In this document: positions 1-7,898 of the stretch, in pieces
Position numbering within the stretch: the first letter of the stretch is position 1
How the letters are laid out: every line of letters starts with the position of its first letter
Source: CAYGYG01 sp964354155
GTDB taxonomy: Bacteria > Hydrothermota > Tepidihabitantia > SM23-42 > CAYGYG01
Assembly: GCA_964354155.1 (NCBI GenBank)
Contig: CAYGYG010000033.1
Location: 1-28,852, forward strand
DNA: 28,852 bases
Direction: 5' to 3'
Made by a program: the position numbers and the translations under genes
Notes under the pieces: model-generated
Seen by the model: the letters and a program-made list of their open reading frames with translations, nothing else
Databases searched by the model: none
Told to the model about the DNA's origin: nothing

Positions 1-72
1 TCCGGCTTCGGCTGAGGGCGCTCCTCCTTGCCCTCAAGACTAGTCGCCTCACCCAATCAAACAATCGAATAA

Positions 73-107
73 GTTGCGGTAAGGCGGGACTTCTGTTATT
101 CCGCAAC
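73..107. terminator. Inverted repeat upstream of first gene, possible terminator
   Basis: The arms gttgcgg (73-79) and ccgcaac (101-107) are perfect complements around a 21-nt spacer and are followed by a short T run (gtttt). It lies in the 147-nt non-coding leader of the window. It could end transcription of a gene left of the window or be a protein site. The long loop and weak T tract keep confidence low. Confidence 0.3.
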
Positions 108-147
108 GTTTTCGCAACGAATTGAGGTATGATGTAAGGAGGAAAAC

Positions 148-3100
148 ATGACAGTTGGTATACTGCTTGCGTTGCTGGCGATCCATAATTCTCACGAAGT
201 GACGAATATTGGACGGTCCTCATTCAGGGTCCATCCAGCCGGTTTCTATGTTGATAGCTTGCCGCCGGAGTTCTTCCGCAAGGGCGCAGGTAACCAATCA
301 TCGATGTCATTAGAAGAGAATCCCGTCAACGACGACAATCTACCATATTCTTTAGTAAGGCAGTTCCAGCCCTCACTTACTGTCGACGGGAACGGGAATT
401 ACATCATCGCTTGGTGTGATAGACGATGCGGCATCGACGACAACGAAACCTACGTCCGAGCTTTCGATTATCTTGGCGCACCGCTGCGCCCTGATTACTG
501 TCCGAACTCAGATGAGGGTTATCGTTACCACGTCTGCCCCAATACTGCTGCTGATGCGCAGGGAAATCATGTGGTACTATGGTCAGAATACGCAAGCGAC
601 GCGGGAACAAACGCAATCGCCAGGCTGCTTGACCCAAACGGCAATCCACTCGGTGCGCCTTTCAGAGTGAATGATGCTGAGGGCACCGTTGACTACCACC
701 AAGACCGAATCTCAGTGGACAGGAACGCTAGGGGCGAATTCGCGGTCGCGTGGGAAGAGCTCAACGGCGACAACATATATCTGCAGATTTACGACGAAAA
801 TGCGCAGCCGATCGGTGGGAACATCAAGGTCAATACTACTAACGACAATACTGGTTTTCCATCGGTGTGCATTGACGAAAACCGAAACAGTGTGGTCGTG
901 TGGAACTATCGCCTGTGGCCCCTTCCTTCGATTCTCTATGGGCAGCGGTTCGACGCTGACGGCAGCCCTATTGGCGTCAACTTCGTCATCGATAATATCA
1001 ATGAGCACGCACATTTTGGTTCGGTCGACTGCCGGCCCGACGGCCATTTCTCCATCGTCTGGTACGCCGCAACAGGCAACGACTTCGCGGACATATGGTG
1101 CAAGATGTACGATGCAAACGGTGTAGAGATACGGACGTTTTTGGTCAACGACGTCAACCAATCTGTAGATAGCTGGCCGGACATCTCGGTTGACGCCGCG
1201 GGCAATTTTGTTATCGTATGGTACTACACGGATGAATCAACCGCCAATCACTACGTTCATCTACAGAGATATGATAATCAAGGTCTGCGCATCGGTGGTA
1301 ACGTCTGCGCAAACGAAGTCCCGCTTGGCTTCTACGGTAACCGATGGCCCACGGTCGCCCTCGGCGACGGCGGATATTTCATGGTGGCATGGGAAGACTA
1401 CCGGCTGTACATGCATGCCAACTATGGAGACCTGTACGGGCAGATCTATCGGCTGAACCCGCCCCAGGCGATCGGCGTGAACGTCAAACTGAACAGCGAT
1501 ATCAACACCGTCTATCAGAGATGCTCTCCAACCATGGTGCCAAATGTGATCAGTTATCCGGGCAGGGGGTTTCTAGCCGCGTGGACTGATGACCGGGATC
1601 GCGTGAGCGCAGGAAATCCCCAGGTCTATCTGCAGAAACATGATAACACGGGCACGCCGGTAGGTCCCAATGTCAAAGTCCAGCCGCCGGAACCGAACGA
1701 ATGGATGTCGGCGCCTTGTGGCGCAATGAGTGCCAGCGGAGCTTCGGTGATTGCCTACGAAACACACGTGTATCAGAACTCTATGATTTGCCAACGGATT
1801 TACGCTCAACGCTACAGTCCTGACGGTACCCCTGTCGGCTCATCAATTCTAGTTGATTGGGAGACATCAGGGAGTGGTTTCTCCGGTGAGCGACCTGCGG
1901 TGGCCATGATGCCCACCGGAGAGTTTGTGGTTGCCTGGATCAATCGGGATAGTTGGGAGCAAACCAGAACTTACATTCAGCGCTTCGACGCAGGCGGGAG
2001 TTACATTGGCGGGAACACATGCGTCTCTAACTCCTGCGCACCGGTTTCGATCGACCCGTGTATCACGGTAGACAAATATGGGGATTTCACAGTCGCCTAC
2101 ATGGGTAAGCTACTCAGCCAGCCTCCTGCAGATAACAATTACCAGATCATCGGCGTCCGCGGCGACGTCTCCGGCAACATAGGTCAGGAATTCAGGATCA
2201 ACGACGATGCCAGTCCGCCGCCGCCGCCGCACAACGAAAGGCTGTTCCTGCATCAAAAACCATCAATTGTCTGCCTGGACGACGGTTCGAGCTGGGTGGT
2301 CTGGATCGACGACCGCGATCGCGACTACTATTACGACATCTACGCGCAGAAGTTCGATGAGAATGGGAACAAGCAGGGCGTAAATTTCCAGCTCACTGAA
2401 GATCTTCCCGGCGTCCATTTTGTCGCGCCCTTCATCGCAGCCACACCAGTTGGAGAATATCTGGTTGCGTGGGCAAGCAACCAGGACCCGGATTGGGACG
2501 CATATATCAGCCGTTTCAAAAAGGATGGATCCGTCGTAACACCCGAAACAAGGATCAATACAACCGACGAACCGTTCAACTGCCACCAGTCTCTCCCGCG
2601 CGTGGCTTCGAACGGCGATCTCACATTCCTCATCTGGGAAGATAACCGCAGATTGATGGAATATGACATCTATGGAGGTTTTATTGATGAGAACTTCTTC
2701 CGCTTGGCCTGCGACAAACATGGCACCGCTTTCAATGAGCAGCCGCATCTCGCAAGAATGCCTAACACTGAAAATCTGTTGGTGGTCTATCAATCCGCCA
2801 ATAAGGTCTATTTCTCGGAATCATACGACGGCGGAGTAACCTGGGAATTGCCCCAGATGATCGGCAACGGCATCTATCCTGCAATCGGCGTGACGGGCTT
2901 CGGTTCACCCTGCGTCACCTATCTGTCGCCGGATGGCCAAGACCTCATCTACCGGTACCGGGACCCGATGATGATGGGATGGTTAGGATTTACGATCTTC
3001 GACGGCAACTTTGCACTTCGCCCGGAACAGGCTTCCATGTTTATCCACACTACTGCCGGCGATTCGGTGCGCTTGGCGTTCAGAGTAATCGACCTTAACA

Positions 3101-4539
3101 ACGAATACTCCTCCATCTACTACGCGGATTTCCCGTGGTATGAGACGAATGCAGTAAGCCATAGCCAGATCATCGACGGGCAGCCGCCCGACTACCTTGA
3201 CCGCCGGTCGCCGTCGATCAGTGCCGATATGTTCGACCAACTCCACGTCGCGTGGCAGAAGGCGGACCCGATGACCGGATTGGGTGAAACCTATTACCGA
3301 TATCGAAATGTTCTCGGCACTTGGTCGCTCGACTACAATGTCAAACCAAGCCCAGAACCTTCGGTCTACCCTCACTGCGAAGGTTACGGCGATTCGGTAT
3401 TCATCCACTGGTCGGAGGAACTCTCGACGCAGAATCTCGATGTGTGGCGGGCAGCACGCCACGTACTCGAATTCCCCGTAACGTGGAATTATGTCCCCAT
3501 CGCACCTTCGCCCGATTCTTCCGTCTTTCCGGTCTGTGCGGTCGGTGAATACTCAATCTGGTCCGAAAAGACCAACAACTCCAACTTCGAAATCTACTAC
3601 TGGAACCGAACCACGAACCAAATCAACAATCTGAGTGAAACACCCAACCGCTCCTGGTTCGGCCATTCAAACTACTATCAAAACATCATGGGAGACCCTA
3701 CACTCTACACCTGCTGGACTGAAAGTCTATATGCCGACGCTTATGAAGTTAAGTTCAGAGCGACTGGCGGCTTTGACTACGGTAATGAGCGCTATGTCTG
3801 CTTCTACAGCATATCGGTCGGTGATTCAGCGCCTTCTCGCTACACAACCAGAAGACAAGGCCGGATCCACTGGCCTAACCGCGGGGTCTGGGCCGACTAC
3901 GACTCAACCGCGCTGATCTACAAGCTTCTCTGTCCGAATCCGAAGTTCCTCTACAAGGTGGTTGTCGTCCCTTATCAAGAGAAAGGCACACTGTGGTCGG
4001 CACGCTTAACGGCTGACAACCTTCCGATTCGGACGGTCAGTTTCAGCTCCGGCACCTGGGATACTTTCCAGTTCTGGCTACCCGAGACCACCTACAAGAC
4101 GGACAAGACGGTGAACCTGAGGATCGAGAAGGCTTCCGGCGAGTACGTGCCCATTGCCTATCTTCGCGTCTACCAGTTTGAGAAGAAGAAGGCAGCGAAG
4201 GGCGAAGGTGGTTATGTCCAGGGCGGTACGCAATCGGCTGAAACCCAGGCCGTTCAGCTGAGGACCGAGCTCAAGGGGATAGCTCCGAATCCCCTTGCCA
4301 AACCGGCTCGTATCAACTATACTCTGGCGACGCCAAGCCGGGTGTCCCTGAGGATCTATGACCCGACCGGCCGCATGGTTCGGAATCTTGTCGAGAGAAC
4401 CATGCCCCCGGGCGCCCACGCCTGTGTCTGGCAAGGCTCTGATGATCGAGGCCGACGTCTCCCGAACGGCATCTACTTCGTCCGAATGGCGACGTCTGAT
4501 TACAAGGCAACTGAGAAGGTAATCTTGCTGCAGCAATAG
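148..4539 (+). CDS. Giant exported beta-propeller-like repeat protein with C-terminal sorting domain
   Basis: This is a 1463-residue protein. The start is ATG 148, preceded by a good Shine-Dalgarno (taaggagga, 135-143) and by an in-frame TGA at 130-132, so no longer start exists. The N-terminus has a short hydrophobic segment (residues 2-13), a weak but plausible export signal. The body repeats a motif of the type F-x-V-A-W-x-D/E-x-R roughly every 50-70 residues (for example IIAWCDRR, VVAWEDYR, VVWIDDRD), followed by a strand with D-x-x-G. This resembles the sialidase/BNR-like beta-propeller proteins common in FCB-type genomes. The last ~85 residues (from about 1378, containing IAPNPLAKPARINYTL and NGIYFVRM) form a FlgD-Ig/type-A sorting domain, so the protein is probably secreted or surface-attached. 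No catalytic residues were recognised. A perfect hairpin separates it from the next, co-directional gene. Confidence 0.85.
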   Translation: MTVGILLALLAIHNSHEVTNIGRSSFRVHPAGFYVDSLPPEFFRKGAGNQSSMSLEENPVNDDNLPYSLVRQFQPSLTVDGNGNYIIAWCDRRCGIDDNETYVRAFDYLGAPLRPDYCPNSDEGYRYHVCPNTAADAQGNHVVLWSEYASDAGTNAIARLLDPNGNPLGAPFRVNDAEGTVDYHQDRISVDRNARGEFAVAWEELNGDNIYLQIYDENAQPIGGNIKVNTTNDNTGFPSVCIDENRNSVVVWNYRLWPLPSILYGQRFDADGSPIGVNFVIDNINEHAHFGSVDCRPDGHFSIVWYAATGNDFADIWCKMYDANGVEIRTFLVNDVNQSVDSWPDISVDAAGNFVIVWYYTDESTANHYVHLQRYDNQGLRIGGNVCANEVPLGFYGNRWPTVALGDGGYFMVAWEDYRLYMHANYGDLYGQIYRLNPPQAIGVNVKLNSDINTVYQRCSPTMVPNVISYPGRGFLAAWTDDRDRVSAGNPQVYLQKHDNTGTPVGPNVKVQPPEPNEWMSAPCGAMSASGASVIAYETHVYQNSMICQRIYAQRYSPDGTPVGSSILVDWETSGSGFSGERPAVAMMPTGEFVVAWINRDSWEQTRTYIQRFDAGGSYIGGNTCVSNSCAPVSIDPCITVDKYGDFTVAYMGKLLSQPPADNNYQIIGVRGDVSGNIGQEFRINDDASPPPPPHNERLFLHQKPSIVCLDDGSSWVVWIDDRDRDYYYDIYAQKFDENGNKQGVNFQLTEDLPGVHFVAPFIAATPVGEYLVAWASNQDPDWDAYISRFKKDGSVVTPETRINTTDEPFNCHQSLPRVASNGDLTFLIWEDNRRLMEYDIYGGFIDENFFRLACDKHGTAFNEQPHLARMPNTENLLVVYQSANKVYFSESYDGGVTWELPQMIGNGIYPAIGVTGFGSPCVTYLSPDGQDLIYRYRDPMMMGWLGFTIFDGNFALRPEQASMFIHTTAGDSVRLAFRVIDLNNEYSSIYYADFPWYETNAVSHSQIIDGQPPDYLDRRSPSISADMFDQLHVAWQKADPMTGLGETYYRYRNVLGTWSLDYNVKPSPEPSVYPHCEGYGDSVFIHWSEELSTQNLDVWRAARHVLEFPVTWNYVPIAPSPDSSVFPVCAVGEYSIWSEKTNNSNFEIYYWNRTTNQINNLSETPNRSWFGHSNYYQNIMGDPTLYTCWTESLYADAYEVKFRATGGFDYGNERYVCFYSISVGDSAPSRYTTRRQGRIHWPNRGVWADYDSTALIYKLLCPNPKFLYKVVVVPYQEKGTLWSARLTADNLPIRTVSFSSGTWDTFQFWLPETTYKTDKTVNLRIEKASGEYVPIAYLRVYQFEKKKAAKGEGGYVQGGTQSAETQAVQLRTELKGIAPNPLAKPARINYTLATPSRVSLRIYDPTGRMVRNLVERTMPPGAHACVWQGSDDRGRRLPNGIYFVRMATSDYKATEKVILLQQ

Positions 4540-4546
4540 CAGATGT

Positions 4547-4579
4547 GACGGGAAGGGAGCGCCGTGCTCCCTTCCCGTC
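4547..4579. terminator. Perfect 14-bp hairpin between two exported-protein genes
   Basis: The arms gacgggaagggagc (4547-4560) and gctcccttcccgtc (4566-4579) pair perfectly around the 5-nt loop gccgt. The hairpin starts 7 nt after the stop of the upstream gene and ends 12 nt before the next ATG. No T tract follows, so it is not a classical intrinsic terminator. It could protect the upstream mRNA 3' end or attenuate readthrough. Confidence 0.5.
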
Positions 4580-4591
4580 AAGAATAGGATT

Positions 4592-6403
4592 ATGAGCGCA
4601 AAATCTGTCATTATCGCTTGCATACTTGCGGGGTTTGTAACGTCTGCGACGGCATACAGTTTCCGGCAGAAAGTCTACATCCCGCGGGGGATGTTCTGGA
4701 CCACGGGCCAGCTCAGGGGAGGCGATGCTGACCATGACGGGCAAAACGAAGCGGTATTTACTGTTGCCCGACCAGAAACCTTCTGTTTGAAAGCCCATAT
4801 TTGGGAAACCCGAAGCCCCAATAGATACACCTTGGCCGCCATTCTTGGCGACACCGGCTTCACCAATCACGAAGTCGGGCAATTTGACGGCGATTCTCTT
4901 ACCGATATCATTGGTCTCAATTATGATAACCGGATACCCTGGGAATATCCTCTTGCCATGTATGAATCTCCCGACTGTCTCAGCCATCCAACTCAGCTCT
5001 CCTGGCAGTGGGTAATCCCGGTGCGGGCGACACCTTCTGATTTTCACATTTGTGACTTAGATAATGATCACAAGAAGGAGATTTTCTTTTCCTCTTGGGG
5101 TGAGCAGATTATCTACATTTTGGAGAACTGCGGCAACAATCGCTTTTCACTCGTCTGGTGTGATACGGTACTAAGCAATGCCTTTGCCCATGCTTTTGGC
5201 GATTTTGATCGTGATGGCCGTAATGAATTCATTACCACGGGCATAATCTACCATCGGGAGAATATTCAGGCATTTGAATGCACTGGGGACAATCAGTATC
5301 AAAGGACTTGGTTCGACACGCTGCCGACCGCCAATAACAAGGATAACATCGCAACAGACGACCTCGATCAAGATGGTCAACCAGAGTTCGTCGTGGGGAG
5401 TTTCTGGTTGGCACAACCAGGCCCATGGACCGGCTACCTTCGGATTTATGAGGCCACCAGTGACAACACTTATGATGTCAGTTACCGCGACACTCTGCCT
5501 GACATACGGACTTATCCCGACTGGTACACCTCAAGCGGCAGTGGCGACGTTGACGCCGACGGGGTCGACGAACTGGTCTGGGCCGTGGCCAACAACTGGA
5601 TGGTTTACAAGGCCTACGGGAACAACCAATTCAACCGAATCTACACCGGCTACCCATGGCCCCAGGGTAACTTGCACAACGCCACCAACATCCTGGTCTA
5701 TGACTTGAACAAGAACGGCTATTGCGAGATCGTCGAATCCGGCGGTAATGAGACTCATATCTTCGAGATCGAGGGCGCCCGTGTTCTCAAACCCGACAGC
5801 GGCCAGGTCTGGCCGGGCGGTTCCCAGCAGTGGATTCGGTGGCGGAAGTTTGACCCGCCCGGTGCGGATTCTTTCACCCTCTTCGTTTCCTTTAACAACG
5901 GTCGCGATTACTCCATTATTGCAGCACTCCAACACTCCACCGATTCAAGTTATCTCTGGTCTGTCCCCAACCTAAGCTCCGACTCCTGTAAGATCATGAT
6001 CTGGTCCTATGGCCCGCCCCGCTCCGGTCAGAACACGCCCCGGGGCATTGCCTGGGATTTCTCGGGGAGGTTTTCAATCCAGCAGACCGCCATCGAGGAA
6101 GTCCTGAGCGATGAGCAACGAGCGATGAGTCTACGGATACTCCAGAACCCGACGACAACGAGGCAGGGGATTAGGTGTCACGTGTCTGGCGTTGGCAGCA
6201 AAGAAGCAAGGCTGCGTATCTACGACGTTGCCGGCCAGTTGGTTCAGTCCGTTGCCCTCAGCTCTCTGCCCTCTGCTCTCTGCTCAATCGCCCTTCACCC
6301 CGGCGTCTATTTTGTGCGACTGGAAGCTTGGTCAACGGCCGGGACAGACCACAAACGGCGGGTCAGTCCCGTGGTCACGAACAAGGTCGTGGTGGTTGAA
6401 TAA
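4592..6403 (+). CDS. Exported FG-GAP/VCBS-type repeat protein with C-terminal sorting domain
   Basis: This is a 603-residue protein. It starts with a clear signal peptide (K4 then a hydrophobic stretch, likely cleaved after ATA near residue 21). At least six D-x-D-x-D/N-G-like segments follow (GDADHDGQNE, CDLDNDHKKE, GDFDRDGRNE, DDLDQDGQPE, GDVDADGVDE, YDLNKNGYCE). These are typical calcium-binding loops of FG-GAP/integrin-like beta-propeller blades. A linker domain (about 395-490) leads to a C-terminal sorting domain (from about 505, with RLRIYDVAGQLV and GVYFVRLEAW). The protein is probably secreted or attached to the cell surface. Ligand and activity are unknown. The sorting domain carries low-complexity insertions at the DNA level (near 6107-6127 and 6258-6289). 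Shine-Dalgarno is weak (aggat). It may be co-transcribed with the preceding gene. Confidence 0.85.
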   Translation: MSAKSVIIACILAGFVTSATAYSFRQKVYIPRGMFWTTGQLRGGDADHDGQNEAVFTVARPETFCLKAHIWETRSPNRYTLAAILGDTGFTNHEVGQFDGDSLTDIIGLNYDNRIPWEYPLAMYESPDCLSHPTQLSWQWVIPVRATPSDFHICDLDNDHKKEIFFSSWGEQIIYILENCGNNRFSLVWCDTVLSNAFAHAFGDFDRDGRNEFITTGIIYHRENIQAFECTGDNQYQRTWFDTLPTANNKDNIATDDLDQDGQPEFVVGSFWLAQPGPWTGYLRIYEATSDNTYDVSYRDTLPDIRTYPDWYTSSGSGDVDADGVDELVWAVANNWMVYKAYGNNQFNRIYTGYPWPQGNLHNATNILVYDLNKNGYCEIVESGGNETHIFEIEGARVLKPDSGQVWPGGSQQWIRWRKFDPPGADSFTLFVSFNNGRDYSIIAALQHSTDSSYLWSVPNLSSDSCKIMIWSYGPPRSGQNTPRGIAWDFSGRFSIQQTAIEEVLSDEQRAMSLRILQNPTTTRQGIRCHVSGVGSKEARLRIYDVAGQLVQSVALSSLPSALCSIALHPGVYFVRLEAWSTAGTDHKRRVSPVVTNKVVVVE

Positions 6404-6410
6404 TGCGAAT

Positions 6411-6730
6411 ACGAGATTCTTCGCGGAGCTCAGAATGACACACACGCTCTGTCATCCTGAGTCCACCACGCCGTATGGCGGACGAAGGATCTCGCAGACC
6501 CTTCGCCTCCGTCTCAGGGTGACGGGGAAAGAAAGTCTCAGGGTGACAGAAGAAGGAAGGCTCAGGATGAGACAAGCAGAATCGTTCAAGGTGACGCAGC
6601 TGCCCTGTTCTGTCATTCTGAGTCCACCGCTCCCCTTCTGTCATTCTGAGTCCCGTAAGGGGCGAAGAATCTCAGAGACCCAGCTGCCTTATCCTGTCAT
6701 GCTGAGTGGCACGAAGCATCTCACGGAGTG
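6411..6730. repeat. Cluster of REP-like palindromic repeats upstream of GIY-YIG gene
   Basis: This gene-free stretch is almost entirely made of variants of one element. The best copy is 6451-6523: outer arms gtcatcctgag and ctcagggtgac, an inner hairpin cgcc-gtat-ggcg, and a second inner hairpin built on cgaagg/ccttcg around a gaaggatctcgcag core. Partial or inverted copies lie at 6411-6439, 6534-6575, 6611-6681 and 6695-6730. The triplets cattctgag, gaagaatctc and cagaatgac recur in both orientations. An open reading frame across it (translated repeats such as SHSESRKGRRIS) is spurious. Confidence 0.85.
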
Positions 6731-7063
6731 TTCATGAATTCCTTTTTCGTCTACATCATGACCAATCGGTCCAGGACGCTGTACATCGGTGTGACTTCAA
6801 ACTTGGTCAAGCGGGTCCACGAACACAAGAGCAAGCTCGTTCCGGGATTCACGAAGAGCTACAATATGACGCGACTTGTCCACTACGAAGAAACACGGGA
6901 TGCAATGGTGGCGATCCGACGTGAGAAACAATTGAAAGGTTGGCTGCGTCGTAAAAAGATTGCGCTGATTGAGTCGGCCAATCCTGCATGGCAAGATTTA
7001 AGTGCCGGATGGTTCGACGATTCAGATTCTTCGGTCGTCCCACCGGCCGCCCTCAGAATGACA
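6695..7063. mobile_element. Possible 369-bp inverted-repeat unit carrying the GIY-YIG gene
   Basis: The left end TGTCATGCTGAG (6695-6706) and right end CTCAGAATGACA (7052-7063) are inverted repeats matching at 11 of 12 positions. Just inside, CGAAGCATCTCA on the left matches CGAAGAATCTGA (read from the right end) at 10 of 12. The GIY-YIG nuclease domain lies between them. This geometry is that of a small mobile unit whose ends belong to the same repeat family found nearby. No target duplication was identified, and chance placement of two family members around a gene is possible. Confidence 0.4.
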
Positions 7064-7147
7064 GACTACGGTGTCATTATGAGTCACAATCAGCGTCGCG
7101 ATGGAGAATCTCGCTTGCACGGAGGTGAGCAATGGGTAGGAAACTGA
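6734..7147 (+). CDS. Small GIY-YIG domain nuclease
   Basis: This is a 137-residue protein of the stand-alone GIY-YIG superfamily (relatives of the YhbQ/UPF0213 type). The motif order is intact: VYI at 6-8, YIG at 17-19, the catalytic-type Arg27 (in LVKRVHEH) and the metal-binding-type Glu64 (in IRREKQLKGW), then a basic helix. Such proteins hydrolyse DNA in related families; the substrate here is unknown. I chose ATG 6734 over GTG 6728 because GGAG (6725-6728) then sits as a Shine-Dalgarno. The conserved domain ends near residue 94 (SAGWF). The remaining ~40 residues are read from flanking repeat DNA (7021-7113), so the tail is probably not functional sequence. Repeats on both sides suggest that the gene travels with, or acts on, these repeats (inference). 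Confidence 0.8.
   Translation: MNSFFVYIMTNRSRTLYIGVTSNLVKRVHEHKSKLVPGFTKSYNMTRLVHYEETRDAMVAIRREKQLKGWLRRKKIALIESANPAWQDLSAGWFDDSDSSVVPPAALRMTDYGVIMSHNQRRDGESRLHGGEQWVGN
7021..7113. repeat. Two inverted REP-like repeats overlapping the 3' end of the GIY-YIG gene
   Basis: Positions 7025-7063 carry agattcttcggtcg followed by ccctcagaatgaca, the inverted form of the local repeat. Positions 7072-7113 carry gtcattatgag and, 20-30 nt later, ggagaatctcgc, a degenerate copy in the opposite orientation. They encode the non-conserved C-terminal tail of the nuclease gene. Confidence 0.7.
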
Positions 7148-7584
7148 TGTTCTGGGTCGGCTTGGTATCGATGCAGTTGAGCCCAGCTCAAGACGCACGG
7201 ATCTTTGATGTGATCGACCGCGTGGCCAACGCCGATCTCTCGGAGAAAACAAGCATCAAAGACCACCGCGGCTTGACTCACATCATTTTTGTCCAGGACT
7301 GTGACATATTCTACTGTACCTTGAAGTCTGATACCGTGAACCTTTCTTGCACCGACACGAGATCATCAAACCCATTACCGATCCTTGCCGATGATACGCT
7401 TTCGCTGTTTTGGAGAGAAGAGATCGGCAGTCGTGCGGTTGTTTATTATCGGAGGCACCTCATCCTGGCGCCGATAGGGCTGTGGACAGGGCCAATGTGT
7501 CTGTTTGCCAAGGTCAAGGAACACCCCTCACCCTTCCCTCTCCCGCAAGGGGCGAGGGAAAAATGCAGCCAGGACCCGAAATGA
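7132..7584 (+). CDS. Short exported protein, probably a truncated beta-propeller relative
   Basis: This is a 150-residue ORF. ATG 7132 follows a good Shine-Dalgarno (ggaggtgag, 7121-7129), overlaps the end of the GIY-YIG gene, and is followed by a signal-peptide-like start (MGRKLMFWVGLVSMQLSPAQ). The middle contains H-I-I-F-V-Q-D-x-D-I-F-Y and a later LFWREE...VVYYRRH pattern, resembling one or two blades of the neighbouring BNR-like proteins. The last ~20 residues (after LFAKVKE) are read from a palindromic repeat at about 7534-7560, not from a conserved domain. No sorting domain is present. It is most likely the remnant of a longer exported protein cut by repeat DNA; a genuine small secreted protein is the alternative. 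Confidence 0.45.
   Translation: MGRKLMFWVGLVSMQLSPAQDARIFDVIDRVANADLSEKTSIKDHRGLTHIIFVQDCDIFYCTLKSDTVNLSCTDTRSSNPLPILADDTLSLFWREEIGSRAVVYYRRHLILAPIGLWTGPMCLFAKVKEHPSPFPLPQGAREKCSQDPK
7534..7560. repeat. Palindromic GC-rich repeat
   Basis: The arms ttccctctccc and ggggcgagggaa pair around a gcaa loop with a small mismatch. The sequence reads through the C-terminus of the short exported ORF. It differs from the cattctgag-type family and may be a second dispersed repeat family or a transcript end. Confidence 0.5.
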
Positions 7585-7594
7585 TAGGCTGCCA

Positions 7595-7880
7595 TGTCAT
7601 TCTGAGGCCACGCCGTCTGGCGGACGAGAGATCACCCACGCTGCTCATCCTGAGTCCCGTCCGGGACGAAGGATCTCTCAGACCCTTCGCCTGCGCTCAG
7701 GGTGACACATCAAGCGCCATCTGTCATTCTGAGGAGCAACGCGACGAAGGATCTCAGAGACCCTCCGCTATCAGCTCAGGGTGACAAGAGAAGAGAAGGA
7801 TTGGCTCAGGGTGACGAGGCAACGATGATAGCGCCCGCCTGTCTCAAGATTCTTCGGTCGCCACGCTCCCTCAGAATGAC
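7595..7880. repeat. Second cluster of REP-like palindromic repeats
   Basis: This gene-free stretch between two exported-protein genes holds at least four family members. They are 7595-7633 (tgtcattctgag, inner hairpin cgcc-gtct-ggcg), 7643-7706 (full copy: tcatcctgag ... tccc-gtcc-ggga ... cgaagg/cccttcg ... ctcagggtgac), 7722-7785 (full copy) and 7845-7880 (inverted copy: caagattcttcgg ... ctcagaatgac). A stray ctcagggtgac is at 7805-7815. Arms and the gaaggatctc core are conserved while the inner hairpin sequence varies with compensating changes. Confidence 0.85.
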
Positions 7881-7898
7881 AACGTTAAAGGAGCAGTT

